Translations under genes and position numbers: made by a program
Part shown: one piece after another, positions 8,854 through 18,376 of the stretch
How the letters are laid out: every line of letters starts with the position of its first letter
How positions within the stretch are numbered: position 1 is the stretch's first letter
Notes under the pieces: model-generated
Told to the model about the DNA's origin: nothing
What the model saw: the letters and a program-made list of their open reading frames with translations, nothing else
Database searches by the model: none
Source of the DNA: Methylobacteriaceae bacterium
GTDB taxonomy: Bacteria > Pseudomonadota > Alphaproteobacteria > Rhizobiales > Beijerinckiaceae
Length of the DNA: 64,000 nucleotides
Direction of reading: 5' to 3'
NCBI GenBank assembly: GCA_020638195.1
Contig: JACKJC010000003.1
Span: 62,001 to 126,000 of the forward strand

Positions 8854-9945
8854 CTATGCGTCGAACATGATGACCGAGCGCAGCACCTCGCCGGATTTCA
8901 TCCTGGCGAAACCGTCGTTGATTTCGTCGAGCTTGATGCGCGCGGAAATAAACTTGTCGAGGTTCAACTTGCCGCGCAGATAGTGCTCGATCAGCCGCGG
9001 CATGTCGGTGCGGAACCGGTTCGACCCCATCGACGAGCCCTGGATCTTCTTCTCGCCACGTAAAAAATCGAAACCATGCAGCTCGATGTTCGTGCCGAAC
9101 GGGATCATGCCGATGATGGTTGCGACGCCCCCGAAACCCAGCATCTTGAACGCCTGCTCGGCCGTCGCCTTGGCGCCGACCGCCTCGAATGTGTGATGCG
9201 CGCCGCCCTTGGTCAGTTCGAGCACCTGCGCGACGGGATCGCCGTCTCGCGCATTGACGACATCCGTCGCGCCGAGTTCGAGCGCCATCGCCAGTTTCTG
9301 TGGATTGGTGTCGACCGCGATGATGCGGCCCGCGCCCGCAATGGCGCCGCCGTTGATCGCCGCCATGCCGATGCCGCCGCAACCGATCACCACCATGGTC
9401 TCTCCGGGCTTCACGCCAGCCGTGTTGAAGACCGCGCCCGTTCCCGTGATGACGCCGCAACCGATCAGCGCCGCGCGGTCGAGCGGCATGTCCTCGCGGA
9501 TTTTCACTATGGCGTTTTCATGCACCAGCATCTGCTCGGCGAAAGACGAGAGATTGAGGAATTGGTGGATCTTGCCGGGCTTGCTCCACACCATGCGATC
9601 GGAAACGCCGGGCGGCAGTTTGACATCGACGCCCGTGCAGATCGCCGGCCGGCCCGACGTGCACTGCTCGCAGACGCCGCAGAAGACAGACAGGCAGGAG
9701 ATGACCCGGTCGCCCTTCTTCACATAGGTCACGTCCTCGCCGACCTCCTCGACGATGCCGGCGGACTCGTGGCCGAGCACCGCCGGCAGCGGGTGCGGAT
9801 AGAGCCCTTCCATGAAATGCAGGTCGGAATGGCAGAGGCCGGCGCAGGCAGTGCGCAACAGGACTTCGCGCGCCTTTGGCTTGCGGACGCCGACATTTTC
9901 GATGACCAGCGGCCTGTTGGGTTCGTACAGAACGGCTGCGCGCAT
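8854..9945 (-). CDS. Zinc-dependent alcohol dehydrogenase (MDR superfamily)
   Basis: 363 residues. The catalytic zinc ligands are in GLCHSDLHF and GHESAGIVEEVG. The structural zinc site is the cysteine cluster in FCGVCEQC followed by AIC. The NAD(P) Rossmann motif is VIGCGGIGMAA with an acidic residue after beta-2 (AVDTNPQK), favouring NAD. It resembles the class III/NDMA-dependent branch. GGAGGAAAA stands directly before the ATG. It leads a two-gene minus-strand unit with the acyl-CoA dehydrogenase. Confidence 0.93.
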   Translation of the reverse strand: MRAAVLYEPNRPLVIENVGVRKPKAREVLLRTACAGLCHSDLHFMEGLYPHPLPAVLGHESAGIVEEVGEDVTYVKKGDRVISCLSVFCGVCEQCTSGRPAICTGVDVKLPPGVSDRMVWSKPGKIHQFLNLSSFAEQMLVHENAIVKIREDMPLDRAALIGCGVITGTGAVFNTAGVKPGETMVVIGCGGIGMAAINGGAIAGAGRIIAVDTNPQKLAMALELGATDVVNARDGDPVAQVLELTKGGAHHTFEAVGAKATAEQAFKMLGFGGVATIIGMIPFGTNIELHGFDFLRGEKKIQGSSMGSNRFRTDMPRLIEHYLRGKLNLDKFISARIKLDEINDGFARMKSGEVLRSVIMFDA

Positions 9946-10115
9946 TTTTCCTCCGCACGATCTACGATTGCTCGTTACGTTTATTGTTGAACGACCTGGA
10001 TGGCCTTCCGCGTGACCTCCGGCGATACGCCCTTGCCGGAAGGCAATGTGGGGTTGTTCGAATAATTAAAGACCGCCCGAAAACAGAGTCAATGCGCGGC
10101 GATCGGCCCGCGGCG

Positions 10116-12569
10116 TCAGCCGGAGACCCGTCGCTCGGCTCGCGAGAGGTGGCGCGCCTGGCGCGCCGCGCGGTCTTCCAGCATGCGGTACACGCCGATC
10201 TTGACCGTCATCGCAATCAGGAACGAGACAAGTGTATAGGCCCAGACCAGCAGTGCGAGCTTCCATCCGGTCGGGGCCATGAACCAGCCATAGACAACCG
10301 CCAGCGTTCCCACGATCTGCGTGATCTCGGCGGGAACGACGAGCCTCCAGCCCGGCAAGGGCCTCTCCCACACCGGCCCCTTGTTGCGCGTGAGATAGAT
10401 TGTCATGTGGCCCGAGACGAGCAGCTTGAGAAAAATCAGGGCCTGCATCGTGGAGGCTGGAAGCGTCAGATAGTCGCGCAATATCCAGAACAGGACGAAG
10501 CTTTCGATCACGCCGTAAACGCCGAGCGCCGTGGCGATGGTGAGTACGCGACCCATGTCCCAGCGCACCGGGGTCGGAGCGGATGGCGCATTGTCGTATG
10601 CGATCATCATGATCGGAAGATCGTTCAGCAATGCGAGCAGGACGACCATGATCGCGGTGACCGGATAGAAATTGAAGACGAGTATGCTCGCGGTCATGAA
10701 CAGCAGAAGCCGTAGTGTCTCGGCGATGCGGTAGATCGCATAGCCGGTCATGCGCTCGAAAATGCGGCGCGCCTCCTCGATCGCGTCCGTGATGACGGAG
10801 AGGCCGGGCGCGGTCAGGACGAGGTCGGCGGCGGCGCGCGCGGCGTCGGTCGCGCCGCTAACGGCGATGCCGACGTCGGCCTGCTTCAGCGCCGGCGCGT
10901 CGTTCACGCCATCGCCCGTCATGCCGACAATGCGTCCCTCGGCTTGCAGCGCCTTGACGATCGCGAACTTGTGTTCTGGAAATACGCGCGCGAAACCGTC
11001 GGCCGCCGCAATGCGGTCCGCCACGGGCAGCGCCGCGTCTGCTCCGAAAATATTGGACGCGACGACGATCTCCTGGCCGAGCCCCAACTGGCCCGCGATC
11101 TCGCGCGCGATCGCCTCGTGGTCGCCCGTCACCATCTTGATGTCGACGCCCATCGCGCGCGCCATCGCTATGGTTTGGGCGCTGTCGTCGCGCGGCGGGT
11201 CGAACAGCGGCAGCAGTCCGAGATAGCGCCAATGGCCGGGTTCGTCCGCGCGGGCGACGCCGAGCGTGCGATAGCCGTGCGCGGCGTCGGCGTCGACTTC
11301 GGCTGTGATTGCCGCTTTCAGCGCGTCGTCGGGACGGCACAGGTCGATAATCGCCTGCGGGGCGCCCTTGGCCACCGAGAAAGCGCGCCCGGCTTGTTCA
11401 ATGTCCGCTTCGGCGCGCTTCGATACCGGATCGAAGGGCCGGAAGGCGGCGACACGGCGCGTGTCGGCCTCTTGCGCGGGCGTGGCGGCGAGAATGGCGG
11501 CGTCGATCGCATCGGGCGCGCTACGACGCGAGGCGAGCGCGGCCGCGCGCAGCAGCTCGTCCGACGACAGGTCGCGCGCGGGTTGCGGTCGCCCGAGCGT
11601 AAGTTCGTTCTTCGTCAGCGTTCCCGTCTTGTCGCTGCACAGCATGTCCATGCCGGCCATTTCCTCGATGGCGACGAGACGTGACACGATGGCTTTCATG
11701 CGCGCGAGCCGCTCGGCGCCGACCGCCATCGTCACGGACAATACGGCCGGCAGCGCGACTGGAATCGAAGCCACGGTGAGGATCAAAGCGAACTGGATCG
11801 TCTCGAACAGCGGGTCGTGGCGGAACAGCGCGGCGAGCCCGATGACCAGCACCAGACCGATGGTGATCAGGATCAGAAAATTGCCGATCCTGAGAACCGC
11901 GCGCTGAAAATGTGATGTGCGCTTCGCCTGCTGCACGAGCCCGGCCGTCTTGCCGAAATAGGCGTTCATGCCGGTCGCTGTGACGACGCCGCTCATCTCG
12001 CCTTGTTTGGCGATCGAGCCGGAATAGACGTCGTCGCCGATCTTCCTGTCGACCGGAAGCGATTCCCCCGTCAGGGCCGACTGGTCGACGCTGAGATAGG
12101 CGCCGTCGACAAGTTTCAGATCGGCCGGCACGACATTTCCGAGCTTCACCAGGACCAGATCGCCGGGAACGACGAGCCGCGCTTCGATGTCCTTCCAAAC
12201 GCCATCGCGCCGCACGCGCGCCTGCAGCGCCAGCCGGCGCTTAAGGAGTTCGATCGCGTTGTCGGCCTTGTACTCCTGCCAGAAACCAACGCCCGCGTTG
12301 ATGAACAGCATCGCCAGGATGATCGAGAGGTCGTCCCAGTGGCGCAGAAGGCCGGAAAGGATCGCGGCGACCTCGATCATCCAGGGGATCGGCCCCCAGA
12401 AGAAATGCGCGAGACGCTCGATTACGCCGACCCTGTGTTCGGCCAGCGTGTTTTCGCCGAACTGAGCGAGACGCCTTGTTGCTTCGGCGTCCGAAAGGCC
12501 TTCTGCGGCGCCGGGCGGGCTGTCGGCGCGTAGTTTCGTCAGACCTTCGGGATCGGCGCTCCGATCCAT
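10116..12569 (-). CDS. P-type plasma-membrane proton ATPase (P3A type)
   Basis: 817 residues. Features in order: LSDAEATRRLAQFGEN cation-ATPase N-terminal domain, a transmembrane pair, the actuator loop (SALTGESLPV), the TM4 motif IPVALPAVLSVT, the phosphorylated Asp in CSDKTGTLT (Asp 313), the hinge TGDGVNDAPALKQADVGIAV, and further C-terminal membrane segments. This pattern matches PMA1-like proton pumps rather than calcium or heavy-metal ATPases. It should extrude protons and help pH homeostasis. The ATG at 12569 is chosen because AAGGAGGCGTGCGA precedes it. The start lies inside the STAS-like gene. Confidence 0.9.
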   Translation of the reverse strand: MDRSADPEGLTKLRADSPPGAAEGLSDAEATRRLAQFGENTLAEHRVGVIERLAHFFWGPIPWMIEVAAILSGLLRHWDDLSIILAMLFINAGVGFWQEYKADNAIELLKRRLALQARVRRDGVWKDIEARLVVPGDLVLVKLGNVVPADLKLVDGAYLSVDQSALTGESLPVDRKIGDDVYSGSIAKQGEMSGVVTATGMNAYFGKTAGLVQQAKRTSHFQRAVLRIGNFLILITIGLVLVIGLAALFRHDPLFETIQFALILTVASIPVALPAVLSVTMAVGAERLARMKAIVSRLVAIEEMAGMDMLCSDKTGTLTKNELTLGRPQPARDLSSDELLRAAALASRRSAPDAIDAAILAATPAQEADTRRVAAFRPFDPVSKRAEADIEQAGRAFSVAKGAPQAIIDLCRPDDALKAAITAEVDADAAHGYRTLGVARADEPGHWRYLGLLPLFDPPRDDSAQTIAMARAMGVDIKMVTGDHEAIAREIAGQLGLGQEIVVASNIFGADAALPVADRIAAADGFARVFPEHKFAIVKALQAEGRIVGMTGDGVNDAPALKQADVGIAVSGATDAARAAADLVLTAPGLSVITDAIEEARRIFERMTGYAIYRIAETLRLLLFMTASILVFNFYPVTAIMVVLLALLNDLPIMMIAYDNAPSAPTPVRWDMGRVLTIATALGVYGVIESFVLFWILRDYLTLPASTMQALIFLKLLVSGHMTIYLTRNKGPVWERPLPGWRLVVPAEITQIVGTLAVVYGWFMAPTGWKLALLVWAYTLVSFLIAMTVKIGVYRMLEDRAARQARHLSRAERRVSG

Positions 12570-12913
12570 TCGCACGCCTCCTTCAGTTGCCCGCTCGGAT
12601 AGGCGCGCATCTCGCCGGACATGATGAATGCGCCGAAGCGAACGGCGATAGCGGTCCACCGCGGCCCGCCGACGATCGCCATTCGCTGGAAGTCGCCGCG
12701 ATGTTTCAGTCCGTAGACGATGTCATCGAGCGCCGCCGCGGGCTCCCATCCGGCGAAGCCGTCGAGCAGCACGAGCGCATTCAGCTTGCCGGAATCCGCG
12801 AATGCGCGATCGAGCGCGGGAATGAGCACGTTCTTGTAATCGGCGTCGGTCAGAACGCCCGTCGCGCGAATGACCAAAGCACGGCTTCCGCCAGATGTCC
12901 CGACTTCGATCAT
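12539..12913 (-). CDS. STAS/SpoIIAA-like small protein
   Basis: 124 residues from an ATG at 12913 with GGAGGATCGCC upstream. The sequence resembles the SpoIIAA-like/SEC14-like (DUF3478) family: GVLTDADYKNVLIPAL, LNALVLLDGFAGWEP and RMAIVGGPRW. Proteins of this fold are often single-domain STAS modules whose partners are unknown. Its 3' end overlaps the first 31 bases of the proton ATPase gene, so the two are translationally linked, and a regulatory role on the pump is plausible but unproven. Confidence 0.8.
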   Translation of the reverse strand: MIEVGTSGGSRALVIRATGVLTDADYKNVLIPALDRAFADSGKLNALVLLDGFAGWEPAAALDDIVYGLKHRGDFQRMAIVGGPRWTAIAVRFGAFIMSGEMRAYPSGQLKEACEWIGAPIPKV

Positions 12914-13563
12914 GGCGATCCTCCGACTGGGCGTCCGCAAACGCCCGCAGACGTCGATTTCCGTCGGAATAGTGTCCGCTTCAAGTGGGGCGCCAGTTTG
13001 GCATGACGATATATGGCCAGTGCGTCGGCCAAAGACTGTTGGAGGCTTTGAATCAGTTGGGGCGCATCCCATTGCCGTCCCAACTCGATGAATGGCGTCG
13101 CGCGAGCGACCAGCGGATCGCTCGGCGCCGGATCAGATCGGCTCTGGCGCCCCGATAAAAACCGCGCTGCCGTCCATGTTTGCAAGTATGGAGGCAGTAT
13201 AGCCCACGCTGAACCGTATTGTTCAGATGCAGGTCAAATCAAAGCTGCATCAGGCGAAAACGCTCGGTCGTAGAATGTGAATGGTCGCGCTCGAGCTGCC
13301 TTATTTAATCCTCTGATCCGCCTATCTGATTCCAAAGTTGTATTGAGGCGGACCTCGACGACGACACAATATGGCCTAGATATTTGCTCGCCCGCCAATT
13401 GCGGCGCGAAATCGTCTGCGACGATGCAAGGGAGATGCTGGGCTGTCGGACAGCCCGCGGAGATCGAACGAACGCTGCGAAGACTGTAGCGACGTTCTGG
13501 TCCGACGAAGGAAACGGGAAGGGTTTGAATGCGGCGGTCTCGCCGCGCCAGAGGGAGGAAGCA
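12914..13563. other. 650-base intergenic region between divergent units
   Basis: This gap separates the minus-strand STAS/ATPase pair from the plus-strand ABC transporter. No frame has convincing codon use or a recognisable product. A 91-codon minus-strand frame (12910-13185) has no ribosome site. The region is noticeably less GC-rich around 13200-13400 than the flanking genes and should hold both promoters. A strong ribosome site (GGGAGGAAGCA) closes it in front of 13564. Confidence 0.5.
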
Positions 13564-14910
13564 ATGACATTCGAATTCGATCGCGACGGCGTCTCGCGCC
13601 GTGTGCTTTTGCGCGCGGGCGCAGGACTTGCCGGTTCGGCGCTTGTGCCGGGCATGATCATGCCCGTGTTCGCCGAGGACAAGCCGGCGATGGGCACCTG
13701 GCCGGCCGGCTCGCAGGGCTCGACCGTGACGATCGGCGCCGCCGTGCCGCGCACGGGCGCCTACGCGGCGCAGGGCGAGGACGAACTCAAGGGGATGGAG
13801 CTCGCCATCGAGCACATCAACAGCGGCCATGAGCTCATCAAGAAGATCGCGCCCAAGGTGAACAACGGCGTGCTCGGCAAGAAGGTCGCGCTCGTCGTCG
13901 CCGATTCCGGCGCCAAGCCGAACAACGCCGTGCAGGCGCAGCAGCGCTTCATCAACGAGAACAAGATTGTCGCAATGACCGGCTCGACCTCGTCGGCGGT
14001 CGCGGTCGCGCTCAACAAGTTCGCCGAGCGCGAGAAGATCCTCTATCTCGTCGCGATTTCCGGCTCCAACGACACGACCGGCAAGGATTGCGCGCGCTAT
14101 TCCTTCCGCCAGTGCTTCTACGGCGAGACGGCGGCAAACGCGATCGGCCCGGTTCTGCTGAAGAATTTCGGCAAGGACAAGAAGGCGGCGTTCATGACGC
14201 CGGACTACACCTACGGCCACACCGTCACCAAGTCGATGAGCGAGTTCCTGGAGAAGAACGGCGGCTGGAAGATGGTGACGAACCAGGTGTCGCCGCTCGG
14301 CACGTCGGATTTCAGCCAGTATCTCACCAACATCGCCAATTCCGGCGCCGATTTCATCGTCAACGTGAACTGGGGCCGCGACGCGGTTCTGTCGGTGCAA
14401 CAGGCCAAGCAGTTCGGCCTGACGCCGAAGATGAAGATGGTCATCCCCTACCAGATTCCCTTCCTCGCGAAGGAAGTCGGCGCGGAGCTGACCGAGGGCG
14501 TGTTCGCGGCGACCGATTTCTGGTGGACGCTGGAGGACAAGTATCCGCTCGCCAAGCTGTTCGTGCAGGCGTTCAGCAAGAAGTACGGCTACATGCCCGA
14601 ATGGGGCGCCGAGAACGCCTACATGCAGTTCGCGATCTGGGCGCGCATGGTGACGGAGGCCGGCAGCTTCTACCCGCCCGATGTCATCAAGCAGTACGAG
14701 AAGGGCGAGACCTTCCCCTCCATGGTGGGCGACGTGCACTTCCGTCCGCAGGACCATCAGCTCGTGCGTCCGGTTGTCATCGTCCGCGGCAAGGCGCCCA
14801 AGGACATGAAGAACAAGGAGGACTACTGGGAGGTCCTCGAGGTCGTCGATGGCGCGCCTCTCATGCAGAAGCCCGACGCGTTCGGCTGCAAACTCGGCCC
14901 GTACACCTGA
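13564..14910 (+). CDS. ABC transporter substrate-binding protein, branched-chain amino acid/urea type
   Basis: 448 residues. The N-terminus has a twin-arginine-like signal (SRRVLLRAGAGLAGS, then a hydrophobic run ending near VFAED), so export to the periplasm is likely. The mature part is of the Peripla_BP_6 class (VTIGAAVPRTGAYAAQGEDELKG, VAMTGSTSSAVA, FMTPDYTYGHTVTKS). The ATG at 13564 follows GGGAGGAAGCA. It is the first gene of a four-gene importer operon. The ligand could be an amino acid, amide or urea and cannot be read from sequence. Confidence 0.9.
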   Translation: MTFEFDRDGVSRRVLLRAGAGLAGSALVPGMIMPVFAEDKPAMGTWPAGSQGSTVTIGAAVPRTGAYAAQGEDELKGMELAIEHINSGHELIKKIAPKVNNGVLGKKVALVVADSGAKPNNAVQAQQRFINENKIVAMTGSTSSAVAVALNKFAEREKILYLVAISGSNDTTGKDCARYSFRQCFYGETAANAIGPVLLKNFGKDKKAAFMTPDYTYGHTVTKSMSEFLEKNGGWKMVTNQVSPLGTSDFSQYLTNIANSGADFIVNVNWGRDAVLSVQQAKQFGLTPKMKMVIPYQIPFLAKEVGAELTEGVFAATDFWWTLEDKYPLAKLFVQAFSKKYGYMPEWGAENAYMQFAIWARMVTEAGSFYPPDVIKQYEKGETFPSMVGDVHFRPQDHQLVRPVVIVRGKAPKDMKNKEDYWEVLEVVDGAPLMQKPDAFGCKLGPYT

Positions 14911-14949
14911 TACGGCCGATCTGACGACAATCCGTGCGCGAGGTTCGCT

Positions 14950-15825
14950 GTGGTCAACTGGGGTAATCTGATCTCGCAGATGTTCAACGGGCTGGTGCTG
15001 GGAATGCTCCTGGCGCTCATCAGCTCCGGTCTGACGATCATCTACGGGACGCTCGGCGTCCTCAATCTCGCGCACGGCGCCATGTTCATGCTTGGCGGTT
15101 ACGCCGGCTGGCTGGCGTTCACCTATACGCATTCGTTCATCGCGGCTGTCGTCGTCGGCTCCCTGTTCGTGATGATCGTCGGCATCGTGATGGAGCGGGT
15201 GATCATCCGCTCCTTCTACGATCGCCCGCACGAGGACCAGATCCTCGTCACATTCGGCATCGGCATTGTCTTCGTGGAGGCCGTACGCTTCGCCTTCGGC
15301 AGCCTGTCGAAGATCGTGCCGCCGCCGGAGATGCTGAATGGCATCGTCAATCTCGGCTTCATGTTCTATCCGAAATACCGGCTGGCGCTGCTCGTCATCG
15401 TCGCCGTCGCGCTGCTCGTTCTCTATATCGTCCTCTATCGCACCAAGCTCGGCATGATCGTGCGCGCGGGCATCGAGGATGCGGGCATGGTTGATGCGCT
15501 CGGCATCAACGTGCACAAGGTTTTCATGCTCGTATTCGGCATCGGCGCGATGGCGGCGGGCTTCGCGGGCATCGTCAACGCTCCGGTCGTCGCCGTATCG
15601 CCGGACGCCGGCGAATCCATTCTCGTCCAGACCTTCGTCGTCGTGGTGATCGGCGGCGTCGGATCATTCCCCGGCGCCATTTTGGGCGGCCTGATCGCCG
15701 GCGAGATCATCAGCATCACGTCCATGTTCAACCCAGGCTACGCCTACGTCATGCTCTTCGCGGCCATGACGCTGGTGCTCGTGCTGCGCCCCTACGGGTT
15801 GCTCGGCACGGCCGGACGCGATTGA
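14950..15825 (+). CDS. ABC transporter permease, LivH type
   Basis: 291 residues with about eight transmembrane segments and the LivH landmarks GLTIIYGTLGVLNLAHGAMFMLGGY near the start and VVVIGGVGSFPGAILGGLIAGE near the end. It forms half of the membrane channel of the importer. The start is a GTG with GAGG 6 bases upstream. It lies 39 bases after the binding-protein gene and 13 bases before the LivM-LivG fusion. Confidence 0.93.
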   Translation: MVNWGNLISQMFNGLVLGMLLALISSGLTIIYGTLGVLNLAHGAMFMLGGYAGWLAFTYTHSFIAAVVVGSLFVMIVGIVMERVIIRSFYDRPHEDQILVTFGIGIVFVEAVRFAFGSLSKIVPPPEMLNGIVNLGFMFYPKYRLALLVIVAVALLVLYIVLYRTKLGMIVRAGIEDAGMVDALGINVHKVFMLVFGIGAMAAGFAGIVNAPVVAVSPDAGESILVQTFVVVVIGGVGSFPGAILGGLIAGEIISITSMFNPGYAYVMLFAAMTLVLVLRPYGLLGTAGRD

Positions 15826-15838
15826 GGGCGGCTGCGCG

Positions 15839-17674
15839 ATGCTCACCAAACGCCCCTTCGTCATCGAGGCGCTGACCGCGCTCGGCCTCCTCGCCGCGCC
15901 GTTCCTCCTGCCGTATCTCGGCTTCGCGCCGGCCACCATCAATCGCATTCTCGTGTGGGGCCTGTTCGGCCTCGGCTTCGACATCCTGTTCGGCTACACG
16001 GGTCTCCTCTCCTTCGGCCAGTCCGCCTTCTTCGGCACGGGCGGCATGGTGGCGGCCTATCTGCTGACCATCGCCGGCTTCCCGCATGTCGTGACGGCGA
16101 TCGTCATCGGCATGATCGCCGCGGCGATCATAGGCTACCTCGTCGGTCTGATCGCGCTGCGCCGCACCGGCATCTACTTCGCCATGATCACGGTGGCGAT
16201 CTCGGAAGTCTTTTATTTCGTGGAGTTCAATCCGCTGTCGGATTTTACCGGCGGCGAGAACGGATTGCCGGGTGTGCCGCCGCCGTCCTTCAACCTCGGT
16301 TTCATGAAGCTCGACTTCAACACCGACCTGTCGATGTATTTCTTCCTGGCGTTCTGGTACTTCCTCGGCGTCGTCCTGGCGCTGCGCATCGTGCGCTCGC
16401 CGGTCGGACTGGTGCTGAGCGCGATCCGCGACAATCCGTTGCGTGCGCAGGCGGTCGGCCACGATATCCAGCGCTACAAGCTCACCGCTTTCGTTGTCGC
16501 GGCGGCCTATGCGGGCTTCGCCGGCGGTCTGCTTGGCGTCATGCAGGGCTTCATGCCCCCGGACGCCTTCATGTTCGACACGTCGGGCCAGCTGGTGATG
16601 CAGACGGCGATCGGCGGCCCCGGCACGCTGTTCGGCCCGCTCGTCGGCGCATTGATCTGGCTCTACCTCCAGGACTTCCTGCAGGGCGTGCTGCATCTCG
16701 GCTCGACCTGGAAGCTCGCGCTCGGCATTGTCTTTGTCGTCCTTGTCGTCTTCCTCAAGCGCGGCGTGATCGGCGGCATCGTCGATCTCGTGCAACTCGC
16801 GCGTGGCGGCAAGAAGGCGCATGAGGCGCCCGAATCCGATCCCAATGCCGTCGCCGAGCCGGAGACGTCGCCGAGCCTCGCCGCCGCGGTCGTGCCGCGC
16901 TCGCCGGTCACGACGAGCGACAAGCCGGTCATCGAGGCGCGGCAGATCAGCAAGCGCTATGGCGGTCTGCTCGCCAACAGCAATATCGATTTCCTCGTCA
17001 AGGAAGGCGAGCTGCGCGGCGTCATTGGTCCGAACGGCGCCGGCAAGAGCACCTTCTTCAAGATGCTGACCTGCGAGGTGCAGCCGACGGCCGGACAGAT
17101 CCTGTTCAACGGGCGCGACATTACCGGGCAGACGGTCACGCAGGCCTGCCAACTGGGGCTCACCAAGAGCTACCAGATCAACCAGCTCTTCACGCGGCTC
17201 ACCGTGCGCGAGAACGTGGTTATTTCGGCGCTCGCCAAGCTGCGCGGTCCCTTCCGCATGGACATGCTGCGCGCCGTCGAGAGCGTGCCGGGCCTGTCGG
17301 AGCGCGTGGATCAGGCGCTGGCGCTCGTGCGCCTGACCGAACGCGCCGATGCGCCGGTAGCCGAGCTCGCATATGGCGAGAAGCGTCGCCTCGAAATTGG
17401 TCTCGCGCTCGCGTCCGATCCGCGGCTCCTGCTGCTCGACGAACCGCTCGCCGGCATGAGCCCGAGCGAGCGCGTCGAAACCGTCAAGCTGCTCAAGTCG
17501 ATCCGCGAAGGCCGCACCATGATCGTGATCGATCACGACATGGATGCGATCTTCGAACTCGCGGAAAAAATCACCGTTCTCAGCGAAGGCAAGGTGCTCG
17601 TGGAGGGCACGCCCGAGGAAATCAAGAACGATCCGGTCGTCCAGGAAGCCTATCTCGGCGGGGTGCACGAATGA
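15839..17674 (+). CDS. Fused ABC permease (LivM type) and ATP-binding protein (LivG type)
   Basis: 611 residues. Residues 1 to about 320 are a LivM-type membrane domain (GLFGLGFDILFGYTGLLSFG, IRDNPLRAQAVGHD). A charged linker follows to about 365. The rest is a LivG ATPase: Walker A GPNGAGKST near residue 396, signature LAYGEKRRLEIG near 508, Walker B LLLLDEPLAGMSP, and the LivG tail PEEIKNDPVVQEAYLG. The reading frame is continuous, so this is a genuine fusion of two usually separate subunits. It ends with an ATGA overlap to the LivF gene. Confidence 0.93.
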   Translation: MLTKRPFVIEALTALGLLAAPFLLPYLGFAPATINRILVWGLFGLGFDILFGYTGLLSFGQSAFFGTGGMVAAYLLTIAGFPHVVTAIVIGMIAAAIIGYLVGLIALRRTGIYFAMITVAISEVFYFVEFNPLSDFTGGENGLPGVPPPSFNLGFMKLDFNTDLSMYFFLAFWYFLGVVLALRIVRSPVGLVLSAIRDNPLRAQAVGHDIQRYKLTAFVVAAAYAGFAGGLLGVMQGFMPPDAFMFDTSGQLVMQTAIGGPGTLFGPLVGALIWLYLQDFLQGVLHLGSTWKLALGIVFVVLVVFLKRGVIGGIVDLVQLARGGKKAHEAPESDPNAVAEPETSPSLAAAVVPRSPVTTSDKPVIEARQISKRYGGLLANSNIDFLVKEGELRGVIGPNGAGKSTFFKMLTCEVQPTAGQILFNGRDITGQTVTQACQLGLTKSYQINQLFTRLTVRENVVISALAKLRGPFRMDMLRAVESVPGLSERVDQALALVRLTERADAPVAELAYGEKRRLEIGLALASDPRLLLLDEPLAGMSPSERVETVKLLKSIREGRTMIVIDHDMDAIFELAEKITVLSEGKVLVEGTPEEIKNDPVVQEAYLGGVHE

Positions 17675-18369
17675 GCCTGCTCGAAGTCAAGGGCCTGAAC
17701 AGCTACTACGGCGACTCGCACATCCTGTTCGACGTCGCGCTCGAGGTCCAACCGCACGAAGTCGTCGCGCTTCTCGGCCGCAATGGCGCTGGCAAGAGCA
17801 CGACATTCAAAAGCCTCATGGGCATGGTCAAGCCGCGTTCGGGCTCGATCAAATTCGACGGCCACGAGCTCGTCGGCCGCGCGCCGCACGAGATCGCGCA
17901 GGTCGGCCTGCAGCTCGTCCCCGAAGAACGACGGATTTTCGGCAGTCTCGACGTCGAGGAGAACATCATCCTGGCGGGTCTGAGCGCAAAGAACAAATGG
18001 TCGCTCGATCGCATCTACGATCTTTTTCCGCGACTTGGCCAACGCAAGCGGTCGAGCGGCACGGCGCTGTCGGGCGGCGAGCAGCAGATGTTGGCGATCG
18101 CGCGCGCGCTGGTGCGCGATCCCAAGATGATCCTGCTCGACGAGCCCTTCGAGGGTCTGGCGCCGGTGATCGTCAAGGATCTGATGACCGCCTGCCGCAA
18201 GCTCGCGGCCGACGGGCTGACGATCGTGCTGGTCGAGCAGAATCTGGCCGCGACGCTCGCGCTCGCCTCACGCGCCTATATCGTCAACAACGGCCATATC
18301 GTGCACGAAGGCAAGACTGCCGACATCAAGGCCGATCCGGGCGTGCTGCACCGCTATCTCGGGGTGTGA
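17671..18369 (+). CDS. ABC transporter ATP-binding protein, LivF type
   Basis: 232 residues: Walker A GRNGAGKST, signature LSGGEQQM, Walker B ILLDEPFEGLAP, and the LivF-style ending ending in HRYLGV. It is the second ATPase of the importer, pairing with the LivG domain of the fused protein. Its ATG overlaps the preceding stop. It is the last gene of the operon and converges with a DUF1328 gene 8 bases away. Confidence 0.93.
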   Translation: MSLLEVKGLNSYYGDSHILFDVALEVQPHEVVALLGRNGAGKSTTFKSLMGMVKPRSGSIKFDGHELVGRAPHEIAQVGLQLVPEERRIFGSLDVEENIILAGLSAKNKWSLDRIYDLFPRLGQRKRSSGTALSGGEQQMLAIARALVRDPKMILLDEPFEGLAPVIVKDLMTACRKLAADGLTIVLVEQNLAATLALASRAYIVNNGHIVHEGKTADIKADPGVLHRYLGV

Positions 18370-18376
18370 ACGATCG

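Noticed and set aside
7534..9063. 509-codon plus-strand frame across the acyl-CoA and alcohol dehydrogenase genes
   Set aside because: Opposite-strand shadow; the two enzymes on the minus strand have full motif sets.
9990..10070. Small inverted repeat TTGCC-GGAA-GGCAA upstream of the Zn alcohol dehydrogenase
   Set aside because: Short 5-bp arms with no T-run and no clear position relative to a promoter, so not strong enough to call a terminator or operator.
12910..13185. 91-codon minus-strand frame upstream of the STAS-like gene
   Set aside because: No ribosome site, no family recognised, and it overlaps the better supported start region of the STAS-like gene.
13234..15516. 760-codon open frame on the minus strand opposite the ABC binding protein and permease genes
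   Set aside because: It is the mirror frame of GC-rich codons; the translation is a low-complexity His/Arg/Asp/Glu mix with no domain, while the plus strand encodes clear transporter proteins.
15749..17668. 639-codon minus-strand frame opposite the fused LivM-LivG gene
   Set aside because: Same mirror effect; no ribosome site, no recognisable product.
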